Shown here in pieces: positions 1 to 4,440 of a stretch of 6,660 nucleotides of DNA. The stretch spans positions 1 through 6,660 of the forward strand of contig CAMBQD010000058.1 in the NCBI GenBank assembly GCA_945869905.1, written 5' to 3'. The notes beneath the pieces are model-generated. The model saw only the letters and a list, made by a program, of their open reading frames with translations. It was not told the origin of the DNA and did not search any database. Within the stretch, counting starts at the first letter, position 1, and each line of letters begins with the position of its first letter. The DNA is from an uncultured Clostridia bacterium. GTDB lineage: Bacteria; Bacillota; Clostridia; Oscillospirales; Acutalibacteraceae. A program made the translations under genes and the position numbers.

Positions 1-289
1 GATTGCCGACACCTGCCACTAAAACCGAGGTTATATTTTCAGGTAAAAGGGATTTCAAAATTGATGACAGCCTGTCAAGTCTGCCGTCAAAAATATCTGT
101 GTTGCTTACAAAGGACGGCACACTGCAGGTAATATACTTGCCTACCGGCTTTCCGATAGTCTCTGCACCCCTTTCATTTAAAACTGTTACGACGGTTATG
201 CCGTCCTTTTCCTCAACCTTAACTCCCTCAATGTAAGTTTTGTCTGCCGATTCAAAGGATTCAACGGCTCAATCGGTACGAATTTCCAT
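1..289 (-). pseudogene. gpr: Spore germination protease GPR, 5' part, interrupted by an in-frame TGA at codon 7
   Basis: GPR is the endopeptidase that starts degradation of small acid-soluble spore proteins during germination; it is made as a zymogen in the forespore. Read on the minus strand from ATG at 289-287, the translation begins MEIRTD, then TGA (271-269), then AVESFESADK and continues open to the window edge (96 codons). The start matches the conserved family beginning IRTDLAVE, with the stop exactly where Leu is expected. Further family-like stretches are EGVKVEEKDGITVVTVLNER (residues 21-40), IGKPVGKYIT (45-54) and VLVAGVGN (89-96), the last just before the expected catalytic region, which lies outside the window. 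A Shine-Dalgarno AAAGG lies 9 nt upstream; an in-frame ATG at 298-296 is also possible but does not avoid the stop. Divergent placement beside rpsT fits, since these genes are often neighbours in Firmicutes. TTA to TGA is a single substitution, so this is either a real nonsense mutation or a sequencing error. I saw no clear sigma-G promoter. Confidence 0.85.
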
Positions 290-348
290 AAAAATCATCC
301 TTTTAAAAAGTTTTTTCAATAAAAGTATATCCAAAAATAAAAAAATAC

Positions 349-377
349 TTGCAATTTTAAAAAAGGTGTGATAATAT
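349..377 (+). promoter_or_regulatory. Sigma-A promoter of rpsT
   Basis: A -35 box TTGCAA (349-354) and a -10 box TAATAT (372-377) are separated by 17 bases, the optimal spacing. The boxes point at rpsT, leaving an untranslated leader of about 65 nt. The surrounding region is very A/T rich, so weaker overlapping promoters for the divergent gpr cannot be excluded. Confidence 0.75.
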
Positions 378-396
378 ACATAAGCATAAAAAACAC

Positions 397-412
397 AGGG
401 GAACAGTCCCTT
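397..412 (+). other. Small hairpin in the rpsT leader
   Basis: AGGGGA (397-402) can pair with TCCCTT (407-412) around the four-base loop ACAG, giving six pairs including one G-U. It sits in the 5' untranslated region, upstream of the ribosome binding site at 434-440. Ribosomal protein leaders often carry autoregulatory structure, but this stem is short and could be chance. Confidence 0.3.
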
Positions 413-448
413 TATATCTAAAACCACCTAACTAAAGGAGTGAAAATC

Positions 449-703
449 ATGCCAAACATTAAGTCAGCAAAGAAAAGAGTTAAGGTAAACGCTGTTAAGG
501 CCGCTAACAACAAGGCTGCTAACTCAGCACTTAAAACAGCTATCAAGAAGGCAAATGTTGCTATTGAAACAAATGCCGCTGATAAGGACGCACTTGTTAA
601 AGACGCTGTTAAGAAGATTGACCAGGCTGCAGCAAGCAATCTCATTCACAAGAATTGTGCAGCAAGAAAGAAGAGCAATCTTGCAAAGAAAGCTAACGCA
701 TAA
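449..703 (+). CDS. rpsT: 30S ribosomal protein S20
   Basis: S20 is a primary-binding protein of the small ribosomal subunit that contacts 16S rRNA early in assembly. The 84-residue product starts MPNIKSAKKRVKVN, matching the classic S20 N-terminus, and is Lys/Ala-rich throughout with the near-terminal stretch HKNCAARKKSNLAKKANA typical of the family. Length is normal (about 85-90 residues). The start at ATG 449 is chosen because the Shine-Dalgarno AAAGGAG (434-440) lies 8 nt upstream; a GTG at 440 in the same frame overlaps that site and would add MKI in front of the canonical N-terminus. The gene has its own promoter and is divergent from gpr. Its transcript would run into the structured element at 732-1029, whose first hairpin (796-831) may act as the terminator. 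Confidence 0.97.
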   Translation: MPNIKSAKKRVKVNAVKAANNKAANSALKTAIKKANVAIETNAADKDALVKDAVKKIDQAAASNLIHKNCAARKKSNLAKKANA

Positions 704-795
704 TTTAATTAAAAGACAAGCTCCTACTATTGGGGTGTCCTGAATAAAGAGGGTTATGGTTTAATCTTTCTGAGTTCAGCCCATAGCACTATTAA

Positions 796-831
796 AAAAT
801 CCCGTTAATACGCAAGTATTGACGGGATTTT
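796..831 (+). terminator. GCAA-loop hairpin inside element 1, possible rpsT terminator
   Basis: Bases 796-811 pair with 816-831 (16 bp, one T-G wobble at 806/821) around the GNRA-type loop GCAA (812-815). The 3' arm ends in TTTT and is followed by A/T-rich sequence, so it resembles an intrinsic terminator for rpsT, though the T tract is short and lies partly within the stem. It is also the inner hairpin of arm A of the larger element, so its role may be structural instead. Confidence 0.45.
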
Positions 832-855
832 ATTAATTGACGGGATTTTATTAAT
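818..855 (+). repeat. 18-nt tandem duplication in element 1
   Basis: TTGACGGGATTTTATTAA occurs twice in tandem, at 819-836 and 837-854, with no mismatch; the identity extends one base at each side. The unit contains the 3' strand of the hairpin at 796-831, so the second copy offers a competing partner (840-849) for the same 5' strand (796-805). It is likely a recent replication-slippage duplication. Confidence 0.9.
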
Positions 856-1053
856 GCACTCTGAACTAAATCAGTTCGATTAAACTGTTTCGCACTTAAA
901 AACACGAGAAACAGATGAAAGGCAAAGCATAATTTGATGGGCAGGCTTTACGCCTTCACCGAAAATTTAACAACGCATTTCGCTGTTTTCTCTTGTTTTT
1001 AAGCTATACCTCTTTATTTAGGACACCCCTTAAGTGGAAGTTTATTTTTTCGC

Positions 1054-1082
1054 TTGACTTTATATTCCAATCAATCTATAAT
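1054..1082 (+). promoter_or_regulatory. Strong sigma-A promoter of the small membrane protein gene
   Basis: TTGACT (1054-1059) and a perfect TATAAT (1077-1082) are separated by 17 bases. This lies 24 bases after the end of element 1 and about 30 bases before the start codon at 1112, so the gene below is transcribed independently of rpsT with a short leader. Confidence 0.9.
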
Positions 1083-1111
1083 ATAAAGAGAACTTGAAAG
1101 GGGTTACTATT

Positions 1112-1372
1112 ATGGATTTTAAAAAGATTTTAAAGGTTATATCCGCCATTGTAGCTCTTGCGGCTGTGGCAGCGGCAATCTATATGGCTGTTAAAAAGTT
1201 TACAGGCAAGAAGGAACCGGAATATTTTGACGACAATGATTTCTTTGAGTGCGACAACGACCTTGAAATAGTTGAGGCAAGCTCAGAGGAAACAACCGTT
1301 GAGGAGGCTCCTGCCGAGGAAGCTCCGAAAAAGAAGGCAGCTAAAAAAACAACTAAGAAAAAGGCTGAATAA
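1112..1372 (+). CDS. Small single-pass membrane protein with acidic middle and Lys-rich tail, function unknown
   Basis: The product has 86 residues and I do not recognise the family. A short basic start (MDFKKILK) leads into one hydrophobic, Ala-rich membrane segment at about residues 9-27, then KKFTGKK, a strongly acidic region (about 35-71, with DDNDFFECDND and the repeated EEAP) and a lysine-rich tail KKKAAKKTTKKKAE that looks like histone H1-type low-complexity tails. The basic residues on both sides of the membrane segment leave topology uncertain, though a cytosolic charged tail is plausible. ATG 1112 is chosen because AAAGGGG (1097-1103) sits 8 nt upstream; an in-frame TTG at 1094 lies before this ribosome binding site. 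It has its own consensus promoter and a strong terminator, so it is probably a well-expressed single gene. The charged tail might bind nucleic acid or another charged polymer, but that is speculation. Confidence 0.8.
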   Translation: MDFKKILKVISAIVALAAVAAAIYMAVKKFTGKKEPEYFDDNDFFECDNDLEIVEASSEETTVEEAPAEEAPKKKAAKKTTKKKAE

Positions 1373-1388
1373 TAATTTAAAAGCTCTT

Positions 1389-1418
1389 GGCTGTTTCACA
1401 ATGTGAAACAGCCTTTTT
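1389..1418 (+). terminator. Intrinsic terminator after the small membrane protein gene
   Basis: GGCTGTTTCAC (1389-1399) pairs perfectly with GTGAAACAGCC (1403-1413) around a three-base loop, followed by five T residues (1414-1418). This is a strong rho-independent terminator 16 nt after the stop codon. Confidence 0.93.
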
Positions 1419-1450
1419 GATTAAGTAACGGTAATAGAGGACGGTAAGAA

Positions 1451-2299
1451 ATGTACAAAAGCGGATTGGTGCTTGAGGGCGGCGGACTGAGGGCAATATA
1501 CACCAGCGGAGTGCTGGATGCTTTTATGGAAAATGATATTGAATTTCCGTATGTTATAGGCGTATCCGCCGGCTCCTGCAACGGCGTATCTTTTTTGGGT
1601 AAAAATATACACAGAATGAGGGATATCTACATAGGGTATTCGAGTGACGAAAGATATATGAGCCTTAAGTCCATGTTCAAAAACGGAGAATATCTTAATT
1701 CAAAATGGATATTCGGCGAGCTTTCCTACGATATGTTTCCTTTAAATTATGAAAATTATGAAAGCTCAAATGCAGTTATGTGCTGTGTTGCAACTAACGC
1801 AAGAACGGGAAAGCCTGAATATTTTTATCCCAAGAGCTTTAGAAACGGCTGTGAGGAGCTGAGAGCAAGCTGTGCTCTGCCTGTTGCCGCAAAGCCGGTA
1901 AAGCTTGGCAAGGATTATTATTATGACGGCGGGCTGACGGATTCAATTCCCCTTAAGCGTGCCTTTGAAGACGGCTGTGAAAAATGTGTGGTAATACTTA
2001 CCCAGGACAAAGGCTATGTTAAAAAGCCTATGGGTCATCCACGGGCAGTTAAGCGCACATTGCGGCATTATCCCCTTATGGCAGAGGAAATTCTTGTAAG
2101 GCATAAGATGTACAATGAGCAAAGGAAATATGTTTTTGAGCAGGAAAAGCTGGGCAACGCATTGGTAATATGCTCAGATGTTCCGATAAGCGTTCCCACT
2201 CTTGAAAAAAATCCTAAAAAGCTGAAGGAAATTTATGACATCGGTTACAGACAGGGGCTTGAAAATATTGATAAAGTCAGAGAGTTTATTAAATATTAG
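1451..2299 (+). CDS. Patatin-like phospholipase, YjjU type
   Basis: A 282-residue member of the patatin family, serine acyl hydrolases that use a Ser-Asp dyad on lipids or other acyl esters; the substrate here is unknown. The N-terminus holds the oxyanion-hole loop EGGGLR (residues 9-14), then the nucleophile elbow GVSAGS (37-42, Ser39) and the second catalytic motif YDGGLTDSIP (158-167, Asp159). The family-like stretch ASCALPVAAKPV (139-150) lies just before it. The C-terminal third, rich in Lys/Arg/Tyr (about 190-282), resembles the extra domain of E. coli YjjU-type proteins. No signal peptide or membrane segment is evident, so it is probably cytosolic. The start is supported by AGAGGA (1435-1440), 10 nt upstream. 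It follows a strong terminator by only about 30 bases with no clear promoter of its own, so it may depend partly on read-through. Its stop codon lies 5 nt before element 2. Confidence 0.92.
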   Translation: MYKSGLVLEGGGLRAIYTSGVLDAFMENDIEFPYVIGVSAGSCNGVSFLGKNIHRMRDIYIGYSSDERYMSLKSMFKNGEYLNSKWIFGELSYDMFPLNYENYESSNAVMCCVATNARTGKPEYFYPKSFRNGCEELRASCALPVAAKPVKLGKDYYYDGGLTDSIPLKRAFEDGCEKCVVILTQDKGYVKKPMGHPRAVKRTLRHYPLMAEEILVRHKMYNEQRKYVFEQEKLGNALVICSDVPISVPTLEKNPKKLKEIYDIGYRQGLENIDKVREFIKY

Positions 2300-2303
2300 A
2301 AGA

Positions 2304-2580
2304 TAGGCAATGAAGAGCAATCCGAACCATGGTTTAAATTGGCTGATTTGCCCTTACTCTGTGTTAAAAATACTCGGAATACATAAAGTATTCCTGCGTT
2401 TTTATGCCTTGATTAAGAACAAATCAGCACAATTTAAACTCGCAGACCAAAAATGCTTGAAGTAAAGATGAATTTTGGATTTTGAGATGGAAGCCTTGCT
2501 GACGCAAGGCAACAGTGAAAAATACAAAAGTCGCTTGAATACTGCATTTTTGGCAGGTTCGGATTATTCTTTATTGCCTA
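2304..2580 (+). repeat. Structured intergenic element 2 (277 nt, same architecture as element 1)
   Basis: This occupies most of the 400-bp gene-free stretch between the patatin gene and the membrane protein gene. The 25-nt ends (2304-2328, starting TAGGCAAT; 2556-2580, ending ATTGCCTA) are inverted repeats identical at 22 positions; two of the three differences (G2312/T2572, G2317/T2567) are G-U pairs in plus-strand RNA. Arm A (2331-2440) pairs GTTTAAATTG (2332-2341) with CAATTTAAAC (2430-2439) and CTGATTTG (2343-2350) with CAAATCAG (2420-2427), and has an inner hairpin GGAATAC/GTATTCC (2376-2394). Arm B pairs CCAAAAATGC (2447-2456) with GCATTTTTGG (2544-2553), includes a middle helix TTTTG/CAAAA (2473-2477, 2525-2529), and ends in a hairpin GCCTTGC/GCAAGGC (2493-2510). 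It starts 5 nt after the patatin stop and ends just before a terminator, so it would form the 3' untranslated region of that mRNA. It shares ordered short blocks with element 1. No coding potential was seen. Confidence 0.75.
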
Positions 2581-2583
2581 ACG

Positions 2584-2618
2584 AAAAAGGCACACCGTAT
2601 AACACGGCGTGCCTTTTT
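2584..2618. terminator. Bidirectional intrinsic terminator after patatin gene and element 2
   Basis: AAAAAGGCACACCGT (2584-2598) pairs with ACGGCGTGCCTTTTT (2604-2618) with a single A/C mismatch and a five-base loop. Runs of A before and T after the stem make it usable in both directions. It would end the plus-strand patatin/element 2 transcript and act as a back-up for the converging minus-strand gene. Confidence 0.92.
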
Positions 2619-2660
2619 CTTAAGGGGTAAAAATTTATGTGAAAACGTAGTTGGTATATG

Positions 2661-2694
2661 TTAAAAGGTTGAGAAAATAATTTTCATCAACCTT
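2661..2694 (-). terminator. Intrinsic terminator of the YczE-type gene
   Basis: Five bases beyond the minus-strand stop codon, AAGGTTGA and GAAAA (2665-2677) pair with TTTTC and TCAACCTT (2681-2694) around a three-base loop, with one bulged base (2686). Read on the minus strand the stem ends in CCTTTTAA, a short T tract. It sits properly placed for termination of the gene at 2700-3533. Confidence 0.65.
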
Positions 2695-2699
2695 GTTGG

Positions 2700-3533
2700 C
2701 TATTTTAAAAGCCTGTATGGATTGTAGGCAAAATTCATCTCTGTATTTGCAACATAGCACGGCTTTGCATACTTGGCAAAGGCACCCTTAATCATAAAGA
2801 AGGCAACATCTTTACCTATTTTTTCATAATCCGTATCAAGAATTTTTACAGATACCTTTTTGTTAAAGGCATTGATAAGAGGTCCCATACAAAAAGCAGT
2901 GATTATCGTACCTATTCCGATATTCTTTACCTCTGAAAAATTGCCTTTAAATATTGCCGTAATACCGCCGCTTACCGCCAGACCGATTAGAATAACAACT
3001 ACATCAGTAATAATCCTAACCCATTTATGCTCCAGCTTAATACCTCGGCTGAGCATAAAGCCCAATGCGTCATAGGGGCCTACGCCGATATTGGCGGTAA
3101 AGAATAGTGAACAAGCAAAGCACAAGGTTATTATGCCGGCGAAAAGAAGGGGGATTCTTATGGCTAACGAATTATGATTTTCAACAACCGGCTGAATTAA
3201 GCCCCGGAAAAATTCACAGGCATAACCGCAGCCAATCATATTTATCACTGTACCAACGCCGACCAAACCCCTGTGGGCAACGACTATAACATAAATCAGA
3301 ATAACCGCGTTTACTATCATCTGGTATGTACCAAAGTCTATACCCAACGTGCCTGCAACGTTCATATTCATTGAAGTGAAGGGGTCAACGCCGAAACCGG
3401 AGACCGAAAAAAGTGAAATTCCGAAACCCATTATTATGATACTGAAAAAGGAGAGAACAATTCGCTTTACCATATGGTGCTGAGCAAACATATCTTTCAA
3501 ATATCCGATGGTTTCAGTTTTAATTTTTTTCAT
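2700..3533 (-). CDS. YczE/YitT-type integral membrane protein
   Basis: A 277-residue multi-spanning membrane protein of the YczE/YyaS/YitT type; transport or a membrane-scaffold role is assumed for the family but the substrate is not known. Hydrophobic segments run at about residues 25-45, 70-86, 90-107, 125-147, 172-195 and 205-222. The protein is an internal duplication: GISLFSVSGFGVDPFTSM (38-55) recurs as ACSLFFTANIGVGPYDAL (140-157), sharing the GxGVxP core, and GVGTVINMIGCG (92-103) resembles GIGTIITAFCMG (206-217). The start at 3533 has AGAGG about 6 nt upstream and a good promoter at 3578-3605. The C-terminus, about 55 residues, is polar and likely cytosolic. It lies downstream of spoVT on the same strand, but a 150-bp gap with its own promoter suggests a separate transcript. 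Confidence 0.85.
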   Translation of the reverse strand: MKKIKTETIGYLKDMFAQHHMVKRIVLSFFSIIIMGFGISLFSVSGFGVDPFTSMNMNVAGTLGIDFGTYQMIVNAVILIYVIVVAHRGLVGVGTVINMIGCGYACEFFRGLIQPVVENHNSLAIRIPLLFAGIITLCFACSLFFTANIGVGPYDALGFMLSRGIKLEHKWVRIITDVVVILIGLAVSGGITAIFKGNFSEVKNIGIGTIITAFCMGPLINAFNKKVSVKILDTDYEKIGKDVAFFMIKGAFAKYAKPCYVANTEMNFAYNPYRLLK

Positions 3534-3577
3534 ACTGTGCCTCTGCTGATATCGGTTATTTCCCTCTCTTCGCCACC

Positions 3578-3605
3578 ATTATATTACTACATTTCAAAAA
3601 ATCAA
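3578..3605 (-). promoter_or_regulatory. Sigma-A promoter of the YczE-type gene
   Basis: On the minus strand, TTGATT (3605-3600) and a perfect TATAAT (3583-3578) are separated by 16 bases. The leader to the start codon at 3533 is about 40 nt. A copy of the TTGTGCA/TGCACAA motif (3611-3617) lies 5 bases upstream of the -35 box. Confidence 0.8.
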
Positions 3606-3610
3606 GTTTT

Positions 3611-3671
3611 TTGTGCAATATTCTACCTATGTAACACAATGCACAAATTATGACTAATATTTTTGTGCATT
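3611..3671. promoter_or_regulatory. Three TTGTGCA/TGCACAA motifs between spoVT and the YczE-type gene
   Basis: The 7-mer TTGTGCA occurs at 3611-3617 and 3663-3669, and its reverse complement at 3640-3646. The last two form an imperfect inverted repeat (3638-3650 with 3655-3671) that could also be a weak hairpin after spoVT. The first abuts the -35 box of the YczE-type promoter, as an activator or repressor site might. The regulator is unknown and the region is A/T rich. Confidence 0.4.
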
Positions 3672-3683
3672 ATTAACAAATAA

Positions 3684-4220
3684 CTACTCCATTTGCTTGC
3701 CAAGGAAAGCCGCCGCAACCTGAACTAATTTTACATCTGTTTCACTGGGCAGAGTATTGTCGTTTTCCTCAATAAGCGCAACCGCTCCGCTTACGTCACC
3801 GCCGTATATAATAGGATAGACAACATTTGCTTTTCTTGTAAAGCCCTCTATGGCATTCATACTGGGAACAGTATCGGTTGCTATGTGAATGGCTCTGTTT
3901 TCCATCAGCTCCTCAAGGCTTTTTGTTACCCTACGTTCAAGAATTTCCCTTTTGCTGATGCCCGCCGCCGCAATAACGTGGTCGTTATCCATAATCGCAA
4001 TGGGCAGTCCGCCGTTTTTGTACAACACCTCCGCATACTGATTTGCAAAATTCGACAGCTCCCCTATGGGTGAATACTTTTTAAAAATTACCTCACCCTC
4101 TGCATCGGTAAAAATTTCAAGAGGGTCGCCCTCCTTAATTCTGAATGAACGTCTGATTTCCTTTGGTATTACTATTCTTCCCAAGTCGTCAATTCTTCTG
4201 ACAATACCTGTTGCTTTCAT
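3684..4220 (-). CDS. spoVT: Stage V sporulation transcription factor SpoVT
   Basis: SpoVT is a DNA-binding regulator that, in Bacillus, modulates sigma-G-dependent genes in the forespore; homologues are conserved in spore-forming Clostridia. The 178-residue product has the usual family length. Residues 1-52 form the SpoVT/AbrB swapped-hairpin DNA-binding domain (KATGIVRRIDDLGRIVIPKE, then IRRSFRIKEGDPLEIF), and about 55-178 form the GAF-like sensor domain. The start at ATG 4220 is preferred because GAGGAG (4234-4229) lies 8 nt upstream and the protein then begins MKATGIVRR as in homologues; a GTG at 4229 overlaps that ribosome binding site. It is divergent from htpG. No convincing sigma-G promoter was found: GTATA and AATATTA elements exist upstream but are about 20 bases apart rather than 17-18. 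Confidence 0.96.
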   Translation of the reverse strand: MKATGIVRRIDDLGRIVIPKEIRRSFRIKEGDPLEIFTDAEGEVIFKKYSPIGELSNFANQYAEVLYKNGGLPIAIMDNDHVIAAAGISKREILERRVTKSLEELMENRAIHIATDTVPSMNAIEGFTRKANVVYPIIYGGDVSGAVALIEENDNTLPSETDVKLVQVAAAFLGKQME

Positions 4221-4354
4221 AATATGCACTCCTCAAATAATGTAAATTTATCTGTAATATTTTGCACATATTATCTGCTTATATACAATTATGAAATTAG
4301 GATTTTTTGGAAAAGGGCTTAAAAAAATATGAAAAATTTATTTGTGCTCAGGTA

Positions 4355-4382
4355 TTGACAATTGGAAAATTAAGGCTATAAT
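4355..4382 (+). promoter_or_regulatory. Consensus sigma-A promoter of htpG
   Basis: Both boxes are perfect: TTGACA (4355-4360) and TATAAT (4377-4382), with a 16-base spacer. The CIRCE operator begins just after the -10 box and covers the expected transcription start, so the promoter should be strong but tightly repressible. Confidence 0.95.
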
Positions 4383-4387
4383 AGAAA

Positions 4388-4414
4388 TTAGCACTCGGCG
4401 AGTGAGAGTGCTAA
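4388..4414 (+). promoter_or_regulatory. CIRCE operator (HrcA binding site) controlling htpG
   Basis: TTAGCACTC (4388-4396) and GAGTGCTAA (4406-4414) are perfect 9-bp arms separated by exactly 9 bases, the canonical CIRCE arrangement. Pairing extends three further bases on each side (4385-4417). CIRCE is the operator of the heat-shock repressor HrcA, usually found before groESL and hrcA-grpE-dnaK-dnaJ. Its position over the htpG start site implies HrcA repression relieved on heat stress. Confidence 0.98.
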
Positions 4415-4423
4415 TTTTAAAGC

Positions 4424-4440
4424 AAAGGATGATTTTCGTG
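4424..4440 (+). promoter_or_regulatory. Ribosome binding site deciding the GTG start of htpG
   Basis: AAAGGA (4424-4429) lies 8 nt before GTG at 4438. The only nearby in-frame ATG (4429-4431) overlaps this site and has no Shine-Dalgarno of its own, and starts further upstream would precede the promoter. The GTG gives the expected N-terminus RKKQFKAES. Confidence 0.8.

Larger units (their letters stand above)
732..1029 (+). repeat. Structured intergenic element 1 (298 nt, terminal inverted repeats plus two hairpin arms)
   Basis: This fills most of the 408-bp gene-free stretch between rpsT and the next gene. The ends, 732-752 and 1009-1029, are 21-nt inverted repeats starting GGGGTGTCCT. They match at 20 of 21 positions, and the exception (G742/T1019) is a G-U pair in plus-strand RNA. 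Inside are two arms. Arm A (758-886) pairs GTTTAATC (759-766) with GATTAAAC (878-885) and CTGAGTTCAG (770-779) with 861-866 plus 871-874, and contains a 16-bp hairpin with a GCAA loop (796-831). Arm B (895-1003) pairs CTTAAAAACA (895-904) with TGTTTTTAAG (994-1003), then GAGAA (906-910) with TTCTC (988-992), then weaker helices up to a tip hairpin AGGC/GCCT (943-955). No reading frame of note lies inside. A second, diverged copy is at 2304-2580. It could be a structured RNA in the rpsT 3' region or a foldback MITE-like repeat; I recognise no named family. Confidence 0.75.

Noticed and set aside
269..271. TGA in gpr as evidence for a changed genetic code or selenocysteine
   Set aside because: All other genes here use TGG for Trp and read normally without internal TGA; the position is a conserved Leu, not Cys or Sec, and no selenocysteine insertion structure was seen.
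440..448. Upstream GTG start for rpsT
   Set aside because: It overlaps the Shine-Dalgarno AAAGGAG and would add three residues before the canonical MPNIKSA start.
418..645. Minus-strand reading frame opposite rpsT
   Set aside because: Ala/Leu-rich shadow of the Lys/Ala-rich S20 gene; no ribosome binding site or family resemblance.
732..1029. Element 1 as a transposon-derived MITE with target-site duplication
   Set aside because: Flanks give only TT on both sides, too short to count, and the ends of element 2 are different in sequence, which does not fit a shared transposase. Not excluded, but not supported.
3107..3289. Plus-strand short reading frame opposite the YczE-type gene
   Set aside because: Low-quality composition and no ribosome binding site; the minus-strand gene explains the region.
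4230..4300. Sigma-G promoter for spoVT
   Set aside because: GTATA and AATATTA elements are present on the minus strand but about 20 bases apart, outside the usual 17-18, so it is not listed as a feature.
4342..4437. Extended N-terminus of htpG from 4342
   Set aside because: It would begin upstream of the -35 box and translate the promoter and CIRCE operator; family homologues start at about KKQFKAES.
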